A DNA stretch of 43,238 bases from Planctomycetaceae bacterium (GTDB lineage Bacteria; Planctomycetota; Planctomycetia; Pirellulales; UBA1268). This document shows positions 16,331 through 24,439 of the stretch, in pieces. The stretch's first letter is position 1. The number at the start of each line of letters is the position of its first letter. The stretch spans positions 1-43,238 of the forward strand of contig SXWA01000009.1 in assembly GCA_005791575.1 (NCBI GenBank), written 5' to 3'. The notes beneath the pieces are model-generated. The model was not told the DNA's origin. It saw nothing but the letters and a program-made list of their open reading frames with translations, and searched no databases. The translations under genes were made by a program, and so were the position numbers.

Positions 16331-16394
16331 GTGGCCTGGTGGGCTGAGTGGCCTGAGTGACCTGGTGACCTGGTGGCCTGGGTGACCTGGTGGG
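16319..16394 (+). repeat. 8/9-bp degenerate tandem repeat spanning a stop codon
   Basis: Nine consecutive units of CTGGTGRS or CTGRGTGRC follow each other. The first four form two exact 17-bp blocks ('ctggtgggctgagtggc'). The DUF1501 stop TGA (16328-16330) is inside the second unit, and further TGAs follow. Confidence 0.9.
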
Positions 16395-16451
16395 ATGGGC
16401 AACTCAGCCAGCGGAAGGGCACTCAGTCGCGGCGTGCCGAGCGGCCGAGCG

Positions 16452-19211
16452 TCACTTGGCCGTGATCCCCTGCAGCGCCCGCAGTGCCGCCACGGCGGCA
16501 TCGACCTCGGCCTGCTTCGCCGCTGCGGCGGCCTTGGCGGCCTCGAGGGCCGTGGACGATTCCGCCACGACGGCTGCCGCGGCGGCGACCTGGCCGTCGA
16601 GCGACTGGATCCGGCCGCTCACCGCGGGCATCTCCCCCTTGGCCTTCACGGCGGCGGCCAGCCGTGCAGCGGCGTCCGTTTCCCACGCGAGCCGCTCCGC
16701 GGTCTGCGCGCTCATCGCCTCCTGCATCCCCTTGATCTGGTTTGCCTTGGCGGCCATCGTGTCGGTGAGCACCTTCACCGCGGCGGCGAGTTCCGCATCG
16801 GCGGGGGCGGCGGCAGCGGCGGCCTGCGCCTGGGCCGCGGCCGCGCCGAGCAGGCCCGCCGCCTTGGCGAGTTGCTCGAGCGCCCCTTGGGCGGCGGTCA
16901 GTTCCCCCTGCCGGGCGGCGACACGGGCGAGCAGGGCCGCGTGCTCCTGCTCCGCGGCGGTGACCGCCGCCGCGAGCGCATCGAGATCCTTCTGACCGGC
17001 GGCCCGCTGCTCGGCCATCGCGCGCCGGGCTGCATCGTCGGCGGCGACCTTGGCCTCCGCCTCGGCGGCCGACTGTTCGGCCTGACGGAGCACCTCCTCG
17101 GCGGCAGCGACGGCGGCCGAGAGGTCGCGGTAGCGGCCGAGGAACGTCGATTCCTCCTGCCACCGCGCCAGCTCGGCGCGCGCGGCGTCGAGACGGGCAG
17201 CGGCCTCGACGCGCCGTGCTTCGGCCTCGGCGGCGGCGACCTTCACCGCCGACAGTTCCGGTTCCATTGCGGCCACCTTCGCGGCCATCGCCTCGGCGCT
17301 GGCGCGGGCCTCGTCGCGGGCCGTAGTCATCGCCGCCATGGCGGCCTCGGCGGCAGCCAGCGCAGCGGCAGACCGGGTGACGTCGGCGCTGGTCTCGGCG
17401 ACACGGGTCCGCTGGCCGCGGAGACGATCCCCCTCGGCGACGACCGCGGCCCGGGCGGCGTCGTCGGGTGCGGCGGCGAGCGTGGCGAAGGCCCGGGCAT
17501 GGGCCTCGATCGCCGCCGCCAGGTCGGCTTCCGACTGCGTGGCGACGGCGGCCGCGGCGGTCCGGCCGCTGTCGGCGGCGGCCCGGGTGGCGGTGGCGGC
17601 TTCGGCCTGTTTTTGCCGCTCGTCGAACTGCCCGGCAGCGGCGTCGCGCGCCGCCACGAGCCCGTCGAACGACTTCTGCATGTCGGCGAGCTTCGCCAGC
17701 GCCGTCGCGGCCATCGTCGCCGCCGGTTCGACGGCCGGGGCGGTGTCGCCGACCACTTTCTCGGCGGCGGCGACACGCTCGGCGAGGGTGGGCGGGTTGG
17801 CGGAGAGATCGCCGAGTCGGGCCGCATCGGCGGCCTTCCACCCGCGGATCGCCCCGGTCCAGTCCCCCACCACGAGACTGTCGGTCTCGTCGCAGTACGA
17901 CACCGCGAGGGCGAGATCGGGGCAGGCTTCGAAGGCCTTCTGCTGGGTGCCGTCCTGGGCCCAGAGCTTCGGGGTCTTGTCGCGGCCGACGCTCACGAGC
18001 CTTCCGTCGCGCGTGAACTCGAGCGCCGTCACGCCGCCGCCGTGGGCGTTCCAATTCTTCACCTGGCCGCCGTTCTCCATCTCCCAGAGGCGGATCGTGC
18101 CATCCTCGCTGGCGGAGGCGAGCATGTTGGAATCAGTACGCCACGAGAGGCCGGTGACGGCGGCCCCGTGGCCGGCGAGGACGAGGTAGTCGCGGCCGGT
18201 GGCCGCCTCCCAGACGATCACGCCGCCGTTGCGGTCGGCGGTGGCGAGGAGGACACCGTCGGGGCTGAAGGACGCCGCGGTGATCCAGTCGGTGTGCTTG
18301 CGCAATTCATGGAGCTTCTCGCCGGTCGCCGCGGAGTGGACGCGCACCACCTTCTGCGGTCCGCCGAGCGCGACGAGGGTGTGGTCGGGGCTGATGTCGG
18401 CGGCGAGCACCGTGTCGAGCTCGTCGCCCACCTGGAGCACCCGGCGGCCGTCATCGACGTTCCAGCCGACGACACGGCCACTCGCCCCGCCACGGCCACC
18501 GCCGGCGAGCACCAGGCTGCCGGAGCGGCTGAAGACCACCACCTGGGGACGGCCCTCGGGGAAGGGGAGCACCCCGGCGAGTTGCCGGGTGTCGGTCCGC
18601 CAGAGGAGTACCTGCTTCTGCCCGCAGATGGCCGCCAGCGGCGCCCAGGGGCTGGTGGCGATCGAGCAGCAGGCGGCGTCGGTGGCGGTGCGCACCACCG
18701 GCTCGAGCGGCAGGCGCGCCGGCAGCGGGACGACGGCCGGCCGCTGCGTCGGGGAGGCGTCCATCGCGGCGAGCATCGGCTTCTTCTTCACCGCCGCCTT
18801 GCTCCCCGCGTTCTCGAGGATCCCACCGTCGATCCAGCGCTTCACCACGGCCGCTTCCGGCTCGGGGATCGGCGGCGCGTCGGGGGGCATCTTCGGTTCG
18901 CTCTGGTGGGTGATCAGCTGGTAGAGGTAGCTGGCCGCCGCGTCGCCCGCCTCGACGACGGCCCCGGAACCGCCGCCCGCCATCAGGCCGCTGTAGGTGG
19001 TGAGATCGAGGCCCCCCGCCTTCTTGTCGGGGTTGTGGCAGCTCCCGCAGCGCTGCCGGAAGACCGCGAGCGCGTGATCGTCGAAGGTCACCTTCTCCCC
19101 GTCTGCCGCCACGGCCACCGCGGGCAGGAGGAGGACGGCCGGGATCAAAAGCCCGGGGAAGGCGGTGGCGAACCGTCCGATCAGGGAGGAAAACGGAGCG
19201 GGAGCTTTCAT
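16452..19211 (-). CDS. Exported cytochrome-WD40-coiled-coil protein
   Basis: 919 aa. A signal peptide 'GLLIPAVLLLPAVAVAADG' precedes a planctomycete cytochrome domain with 'CGSCHNPDKKAGGLDL' near residue 55 and 'EPKMPPDAPPIP'. A WD40 propeller follows over roughly residues 190-470, with visible blades such as 'HTDWITAASFSPDGVLLATA', 'GAAVTGLSWRTDSNMLASAS' + 'EDGTIRLWEM' and 'GGGVTALEFTRDGRLVSVG'. The last 440 residues are extremely Ala-rich with Lys/Glu/Arg heptads, apparently a long coiled coil. The C-terminus is 'LRALQGITAK'. It is the last gene of the four-gene minus-strand cluster. A heme group, a propeller and a rod in one exported chain suggests a scaffold tied to the redox partners encoded upstream. 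That is inference. Confidence 0.9.
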   Translation of the reverse strand: MKAPAPFSSLIGRFATAFPGLLIPAVLLLPAVAVAADGEKVTFDDHALAVFRQRCGSCHNPDKKAGGLDLTTYSGLMAGGGSGAVVEAGDAAASYLYQLITHQSEPKMPPDAPPIPEPEAAVVKRWIDGGILENAGSKAAVKKKPMLAAMDASPTQRPAVVPLPARLPLEPVVRTATDAACCSIATSPWAPLAAICGQKQVLLWRTDTRQLAGVLPFPEGRPQVVVFSRSGSLVLAGGGRGGASGRVVGWNVDDGRRVLQVGDELDTVLAADISPDHTLVALGGPQKVVRVHSAATGEKLHELRKHTDWITAASFSPDGVLLATADRNGGVIVWEAATGRDYLVLAGHGAAVTGLSWRTDSNMLASASEDGTIRLWEMENGGQVKNWNAHGGGVTALEFTRDGRLVSVGRDKTPKLWAQDGTQQKAFEACPDLALAVSYCDETDSLVVGDWTGAIRGWKAADAARLGDLSANPPTLAERVAAAEKVVGDTAPAVEPAATMAATALAKLADMQKSFDGLVAARDAAAGQFDERQKQAEAATATRAAADSGRTAAAAVATQSEADLAAAIEAHARAFATLAAAPDDAARAAVVAEGDRLRGQRTRVAETSADVTRSAAALAAAEAAMAAMTTARDEARASAEAMAAKVAAMEPELSAVKVAAAEAEARRVEAAARLDAARAELARWQEESTFLGRYRDLSAAVAAAEEVLRQAEQSAAEAEAKVAADDAARRAMAEQRAAGQKDLDALAAAVTAAEQEHAALLARVAARQGELTAAQGALEQLAKAAGLLGAAAAQAQAAAAAAPADAELAAAVKVLTDTMAAKANQIKGMQEAMSAQTAERLAWETDAAARLAAAVKAKGEMPAVSGRIQSLDGQVAAAAAVVAESSTALEAAKAAAAAKQAEVDAAVAALRALQGITAK

Positions 19212-19231
19212 CGGGTCACCCTGGCAAACGG

Positions 19232-19254
19232 GGCGCCGCGCTGGGGGCGGCGCC
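19232..19254 (-). terminator. Intercistronic GC hairpin
   Basis: GGCGCCGC and GCGGCGCC form a perfect 8-bp stem with a 7-nt loop, 20 bp upstream of the WD40 gene start and 57 bp past the preceding stop. It may attenuate read-through or protect mRNA; neither is shown by sequence alone. Confidence 0.45.
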
Positions 19255-19256
19255 GT

Positions 19257-19291
19257 GGTATTTGATCGATGTGGTACTCGATCGATGTGGT
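19257..19291. repeat. 16-bp tandem repeat in an operon gap
   Basis: 'ggtatttgatcgatgt' and 'ggtactcgatcgatgt' are adjacent and share GATCGATGTGGT. They lie between the DUF1549/DUF1553 and WD40 genes. Confidence 0.8.
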
Positions 19292-19310
19292 GCGCGCTCG
19301 GTCGCGGCGA

Positions 19311-21797
19311 TCAGTGATTGAAGACGAACTCACGCGAATTGAGCACCGCCCAGAAACCGTCCTCGAGGGCCTGCTGCGGGGCCGGGTCTGCGGCCACGAG
19401 CGCCAGCAGATCGGCCTTCTCCTTGTCGGTCGGCCGGCGCGTCAGGGCGCGGATGTAGAACTCCTCGATGATCTGCTCGGGGGTCTGGCCGGCGTCGAGG
19501 AGCCGTTTCACCAGGCCGCCGGCCTGGATCTTGCCCTGCACGGTGTCGCCGTTGAGGAGGTGGAGGGCCTGGGAGAGATTCGGCTCCATCTTCACCTCGC
19601 AGGAGCAGACGCTCCCGCGCGTCGCCCGGCCGAAGGTGGTGAGGAAGTAGGTCGACGTGTTGCCGTCGGCGATCTGCACCGCCCGGGCACCGAGCGGGAG
19701 GCCGCCGAACTTGTTCTTGGTGTCGGTGACCGCCGAGACCATGTCGAGGAGCACCTCGGCCCGCACCCGCCGCAGCAGCGCGTGGGAGAAGTTGCGCTCG
19801 TCGGTGGCGTTGGTCTCGTTGGTCTTCGTGGAGAGCTGGTACGTCCGCGAGGTGCAGATGTCGCGGACGAGTTTCTTGAAGTCGTATTTCGACTCCACGA
19901 ACCGGCGCGAGAGGTCGGTGAGCAGTTCCTCGTTGACCGGCGGATTGCTCACCCGCACGTCATCGACCTCGTTGATGAGGCCGGGGCCGAAGAAATGCGC
20001 CCAGACGATGTTGACGAGGTTGCGCGAGAAGTAGGCGTTGTCGGGGGAGGTGAGCCATTCCGCCATCACCGCCCGGCGGTCGCGGCCGGCGAGGTCGGGA
20101 AACCCGCCGCCGAGCGCCTTCGGCGGGACCACGCGGCCGCCGACCGGGTGCTTCACGTCACCACCGCCCGAGTTGAAGACCACCGTCTCCCGTGGATCCT
20201 CCCCCTGCTTGCGCCCGATCTGCGCGAAGAAGTTGGCGAAGCCGTAGTAGTCGTCCATCGTCCAGCGGTCGAACGGATGGTTGTGGCACTGGGCGCACTG
20301 GATCCGCATCCCGAGGAATACCTGGGCGACGTTCTCCGCCACCTTCAGGGTGTCGGTCTCGTTCTGGTAGTAGTTGGTCGCGGCGTTGGTGAAGGTGCCG
20401 CCGCTGGCCGAGAGGAGCTCGCGGACCAGTTGGTCGATCGGCACGTTGGCCTGGATCCGCTCCTGCAGCCAGTTGTAGTAGAGGAGCATCGCCTTGTAGC
20501 TGATCTGCTGCGACGTGCGGATCATGAGCAGCTCCGACCACTTCATGACCCACATCTCGACGAACTCCTTCCGCTCGAGGAGGGAATCGACGAGATGCTC
20601 GCGCTTGGCGGGGTCGGTGCTCTGGATGAAGGTGCGGTATTCGTCGGATGTGGGCAGCACGCCGCAGATGTCGAGCGACACGCGGCGGAGGAATTCCTCG
20701 TCGCTGCACAATTCCGAGGGGTTGATCCGCAGCTTCTCGAGCTTGCGGTTGACCAGTTCGTCGATCGCGTTGGCGGCCGGGGGATTGGACCAGGCGAACT
20801 GCAGCCCCTTGGGGAGCACGATCGTGTGCATGCCGACGGTGTGGGTCTCGAAGCGGGCCATCACGAAGGCCTCGCCGCGGTTCTTGGCGGTGATCACCCC
20901 GTCCTGCGACACGGTGGCGGCGTTGTCGTTGCTGGTGAGGAAGACCGCCAGGTGGGTGACGTCGCGGTCGGTGCCATCGGCGTAGCTGGCGCGCACCGTG
21001 AGTTGCTGGGTCTCCCCCTCGCCGTCGAGGACCGCGCCGGCCGGGAGGATCGTCACCGCGGTCACCGCGGGCACCGCTCCGGGGTCGGCTGGCGCACCCT
21101 TCTGCAGCCATTCGAGCAGCGTCGTGTGGTACGGGTCGCCGACCTTGATCTTGGCGCCGCCGCCGTGGGGCACGGCATTGGTGGCCTTCTCCACCAGCAG
21201 GCTCTCCTCCGCCAGCGCCAGGTTCAGTCGCCGGCCGGAGATCTCGCGCGTGAGGCGGTGGTGGTCGCCGTCGGGATCGAATCCGAACAGCGACAGGCGG
21301 AAGCCGTCCTTGCCGCGGGCGGCACCGTGGCAACTGCCGGTGTTGCAGCCCGCCTTCATGAACACCGGCATGACGTCGAGCTTGAAGCTCAGCGGCGGCG
21401 TTTCCGCAGCCCGCTCGACGTGCACCGGCACCGTGACCGTGCGGTCGCCGAAGGCGACTGTCAGGCTCGTGTCGCCGTCGGCGACGGGGCGGAGGATGCG
21501 GCCGTCGAGGGCGGCGGTCGCGGGAGCTGCCACCGTCAGGCCCGCCGCCGCGGTGACATCGCGCGTGATCCCGTCGGCGTAGGTGGCCTGGACCACGAGC
21601 GACTGCCGGTCACGGGAGCCGGAAAGGTGGACCGCGGACGGATGGACATCCATCGCGACAAGTGCCAGCCCGCCCGCAGCACGCGCCAGCCCGTCCGCGG
21701 CAAGTGCCGGTGCATCGGCGGCGAACGCCGGCGTGGCCACGGTGGCCGCGAGCGCTGCCAACACGACAACCAGCGACAGGCGTGCAGGATGGTTCAC
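19311..21797 (-). CDS. Exported Big2-like/DUF1549/DUF1553 protein with CxxxCH motif
   Basis: 828 aa from GTG 21797, chosen because it immediately precedes a clean signal peptide ('LSLVVVLAALAATVATPAFA'). The longer track start adds an Arg/Pro-rich leader that overlaps the upstream gene. Domain order: a Big2-like segment ('VVQATYADGITRDVTAAAGL'), a cytochrome-like segment with 'AGCNTGSCHGAARGKDGFR', a second Big2-like segment ('LTVRASYADGTDRDVTHLAV'), DUF1549 ('FLRRVSLDICGVLPTSDEY', 'RIQCAQCHNHPFDRW') and DUF1553 ('FSRNLVNIVWAHFFGPGL'). The C-terminus is 'FWAVLNSREFVFNH'. The first motif is CNTGSCH, with three residues between Cys and SerCysHis, so heme attachment there is uncertain. It is the third gene of the cluster. 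Confidence 0.92.
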   Translation of the reverse strand: MNHPARLSLVVVLAALAATVATPAFAADAPALAADGLARAAGGLALVAMDVHPSAVHLSGSRDRQSLVVQATYADGITRDVTAAAGLTVAAPATAALDGRILRPVADGDTSLTVAFGDRTVTVPVHVERAAETPPLSFKLDVMPVFMKAGCNTGSCHGAARGKDGFRLSLFGFDPDGDHHRLTREISGRRLNLALAEESLLVEKATNAVPHGGGAKIKVGDPYHTTLLEWLQKGAPADPGAVPAVTAVTILPAGAVLDGEGETQQLTVRASYADGTDRDVTHLAVFLTSNDNAATVSQDGVITAKNRGEAFVMARFETHTVGMHTIVLPKGLQFAWSNPPAANAIDELVNRKLEKLRINPSELCSDEEFLRRVSLDICGVLPTSDEYRTFIQSTDPAKREHLVDSLLERKEFVEMWVMKWSELLMIRTSQQISYKAMLLYYNWLQERIQANVPIDQLVRELLSASGGTFTNAATNYYQNETDTLKVAENVAQVFLGMRIQCAQCHNHPFDRWTMDDYYGFANFFAQIGRKQGEDPRETVVFNSGGGDVKHPVGGRVVPPKALGGGFPDLAGRDRRAVMAEWLTSPDNAYFSRNLVNIVWAHFFGPGLINEVDDVRVSNPPVNEELLTDLSRRFVESKYDFKKLVRDICTSRTYQLSTKTNETNATDERNFSHALLRRVRAEVLLDMVSAVTDTKNKFGGLPLGARAVQIADGNTSTYFLTTFGRATRGSVCSCEVKMEPNLSQALHLLNGDTVQGKIQAGGLVKRLLDAGQTPEQIIEEFYIRALTRRPTDKEKADLLALVAADPAPQQALEDGFWAVLNSREFVFNH

Positions 21798-21852
21798 GGC
21801 GGGGATTCCCGGGTGGTGGCGTCCGACCGGAGCGCGGCCGGAAAGGAATGCG

Positions 21853-24384
21853 TCATGGGACGGCGGTGGCACCGACCCCCTTGGCTTGCTGCCGGAGCTT
21901 CTCCAGCCGCGACAGCGGTTTGGCGGGGGCCGGGGCGGCGGGCGCGGGGGCAGCCTGAGCCGCTTGGGGGGCCGCCGCCGGCGGTGGCGCCGCCGGCTTC
22001 GAGGGAGCGGCGATCTGTAGTTCGGTCTGGCCACCGCGGGCCTGGACCGGTTCACCCGCCACGGTGGTCACCAGTTCCACGAACGGAGTCTTGTGGTTGC
22101 CCACCGGACTCTTCTCCGAGGTGGCGACCTCGAACACCAGCTCCTTCGTCTCCTTGGTGAACGTCAGTTCGGGGGCCTTCGTCTCCGGCGGCAGGCCCTG
22201 GAGGCGGGCGACGGCCTCCCCTTCGAAGTCCGCCTTCTGCTCGAGGGTGCAGACGATCTGCGCCGGCTGGCCCTGCTCGCAGGAGGCCCGGGCGAGGGTG
22301 GCGGTGGTGAACGGCTCGGCGATGTCGAGGCTCGCCAGCTGCGAGGCGGCCCACGCCGGACCGCCGACGTCAGCCTGGGCGATGCAGTAGATCGGCCAGT
22401 TGCCCACGGCGGCGTTGCCGTCGGCGTTGATCGTGTAGAGCCCCTCGGTGGCGTCGGCGGCGATGGTGATGTTCGGCGCTGCCCCGATCCCCGGTGGGCG
22501 GAACGGAAACTCGACGGTCACCGGGCCGGCGAAGCCCTCGCTCCGCGTCACGACCACCTTGAGATTCATCGTGCCGTTGCGCACCAGCGGCGCCTTCGGT
22601 TGGACGATGTCGATGCGGAAGGGAAGCGGTTCGATGACCGCCATCGCGAGCGTGTCGACGCGGGCGCCGTAGTAGACGGCGTTGTTGGGCTGGCCGAGGA
22701 CGAAGTCGGCGAAATTGTCGAACCGGCCGCGGATCTTCGGCTCGTCGGCGGTGGGCCGGGCCTCGAACGCCACCAGCCCGCCGGCGACCGGAGCGTCGGC
22801 AGCCGCCTCGAAGACCACCGGCACCTGCGACACCGCCGCCGGCATCGCCCGGGTGTGGAGCGTGATTCCCGAGGGGAGCTGCCCCGGCTCGAGGACCAAC
22901 TCGCCGCCGAAGTTGGCCCGGGCGGCGTTGACGAGCACGGCATAGCGGTTGCCGCGCGGCACCGCCACCTGCTGGCGCGTCTGCGAATAACGGTCGATGC
23001 GCGGAATGGAGAGCGCGAGGGCGGGGCGGACCGGGTCGATCTCGACGCGGTAGACGAAGTCGGCACGCCCGCGGCCGAGGTGATCGGTGACGCGGATCAC
23101 GTAGTCGCCGTCCTCGGGCAGCTGCAACTGGAGAAACGAGTCGGGCCCGCGCGAATCGTCGTTGCCGGCGATCGACCGGCCATCGGCGTGGAACAGGTTC
23201 ATGACCGGATCGAGCCCGCTGCGGATCCGCCGTGCGAAGCACTCGATCGCCACCGCCTGCCCCTTGGTGCCGGTGAAGCGGAAGCAATCGACGTCGCCGG
23301 CAGTCTCGATGATTCCGTTGAAGGCGGTGCCCGCCGGGGCGGGGGTGGCGGCGGGGGGGTCGTTGTTGGGCTCGATCTCGAGCGTGTTGCCCAGCGGGGA
23401 GATCCGCAGCGGCAGACCCGACGGGCAGATGCCGCTTCCGTCGGCCGGGAAGAGCTTGAGGACGCTCCCCTCGGCCGGCACGGCGACATCCTGGCGGAGC
23501 GGGCCGGCGGCGTCGCCGAGGAAGGTCACGGCCAGCGCCTCGCCAGCCCGGCCGCCGGCCGGATAGACCGCCGTGGGGCGTGGGAAGGACCCGACGTGGA
23601 GCCGGTAGCGGCAGTTGCCGTCGCCGGCGTAGCTCGTCTCGCGCACCTGCACGAAGTAGGTGCCGTCGTCGGGGGCGATGATCGAGAGCACGCCGTCCTG
23701 CTGGGCGATCGGCGAGTCGTCGACGCTCGCCAACTCGAAGCGCCGCGCGTCGAGGATCGAGAGGGCGGGATCGAAGAGGTGGCTGCCGAGGCGCAGGGCC
23801 TCGATCTCGACGCTGATCCGCTGCCCCTTGGCCGCCTTGATCGCCACCAGATCGACATCCTCGCTGGTGACGACACCGTGCACGGTCGTGCCCGGCTCGA
23901 TCGCCTGGGCTTCGTCGAGCGATCCGTTGGGCTCCTTCTCCTCGACCACCGGCAGGGCGCCGACGACGAACGAGCGGAAATCGGAGATCCCCGACTTGCA
24001 GCGCACCTGGACGAGATGCTCGCCGAGCCGGCAATCGGCCGGGATCTCGATCAGGGCCTTGAAGGAGTTGTCGTCGACGGGGGTCAGCGACTTGACCACG
24101 AAGCCGCCCGGCTGATCGGGGGCGGTGGCGTGGAAGAGGAGTTCCTCGGCATCCTTGAGCCGGGCACCCTGGAAGAGGAGTTCGCGCTCCCCGCCGCGCT
24201 GCACGCCGCGGGGGAGGATCAGACCGAGCTGCGGAAACGACGCCCGGGCCGTGTCGGCCGACCCGATCCACCCGCCCACAACCGCCACACCGGCCACCAC
24301 CGCGGCACCCCATCGGGGCCAGCGGGATCGTCGCACCCGGTCCTGCATTGGTTGCATGGATCTCGTGCAGCCGGTCGGCCGCAT
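21853..24384 (-). CDS. Exported protein with two PPC domains
   Basis: 843 aa from ATG 24384, chosen because AGGAG lies 5 bp upstream ('aggagcgacATG'). The track ATG at 24498 overlaps the DUF1501 gene. A hydrophobic signal 'WGAAVVAGVAVVGGWIG' ends at 'DTARAS'. Two bacterial pre-peptidase C-terminal (PPC) beta-sandwich domains are visible, each opening with the acidic motif: 'VEEKEPNGSLDEAQAIEPG' with 'EDVDLVAIKAAKGQ', and 'LEIEPNNDPPAA' with 'GDVDCFRFTGTKGQ'. More beta-rich segments follow, then an Ala/Pro-rich linker and a basic tail 'SRLEKLRQQAKG'. No protease domain is present, so the PPC modules probably bind other exported proteins or glycans. It is the second gene of the cluster. Confidence 0.9.
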   Translation of the reverse strand: MRPTGCTRSMQPMQDRVRRSRWPRWGAAVVAGVAVVGGWIGSADTARASFPQLGLILPRGVQRGGERELLFQGARLKDAEELLFHATAPDQPGGFVVKSLTPVDDNSFKALIEIPADCRLGEHLVQVRCKSGISDFRSFVVGALPVVEEKEPNGSLDEAQAIEPGTTVHGVVTSEDVDLVAIKAAKGQRISVEIEALRLGSHLFDPALSILDARRFELASVDDSPIAQQDGVLSIIAPDDGTYFVQVRETSYAGDGNCRYRLHVGSFPRPTAVYPAGGRAGEALAVTFLGDAAGPLRQDVAVPAEGSVLKLFPADGSGICPSGLPLRISPLGNTLEIEPNNDPPAATPAPAGTAFNGIIETAGDVDCFRFTGTKGQAVAIECFARRIRSGLDPVMNLFHADGRSIAGNDDSRGPDSFLQLQLPEDGDYVIRVTDHLGRGRADFVYRVEIDPVRPALALSIPRIDRYSQTRQQVAVPRGNRYAVLVNAARANFGGELVLEPGQLPSGITLHTRAMPAAVSQVPVVFEAAADAPVAGGLVAFEARPTADEPKIRGRFDNFADFVLGQPNNAVYYGARVDTLAMAVIEPLPFRIDIVQPKAPLVRNGTMNLKVVVTRSEGFAGPVTVEFPFRPPGIGAAPNITIAADATEGLYTINADGNAAVGNWPIYCIAQADVGGPAWAASQLASLDIAEPFTTATLARASCEQGQPAQIVCTLEQKADFEGEAVARLQGLPPETKAPELTFTKETKELVFEVATSEKSPVGNHKTPFVELVTTVAGEPVQARGGQTELQIAAPSKPAAPPPAAAPQAAQAAPAPAAPAPAKPLSRLEKLRQQAKGVGATAVP

Positions 24385-24439
24385 GTCGCTCCTGGAGGGA
24401 ATGGTCGCGATCGGACAGAGGGTCGGCGGGGTGCCGCGA

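Noticed and set aside
16395-19265. 956-aa Gly/Arg-rich plus-strand ORF resembling a glycine-rich or collagen-like protein
   Set aside because: It is the antisense of the Ala-rich coiled coil, since Ala codons GCN read as Gly/Arg-rich codons in reverse frames.
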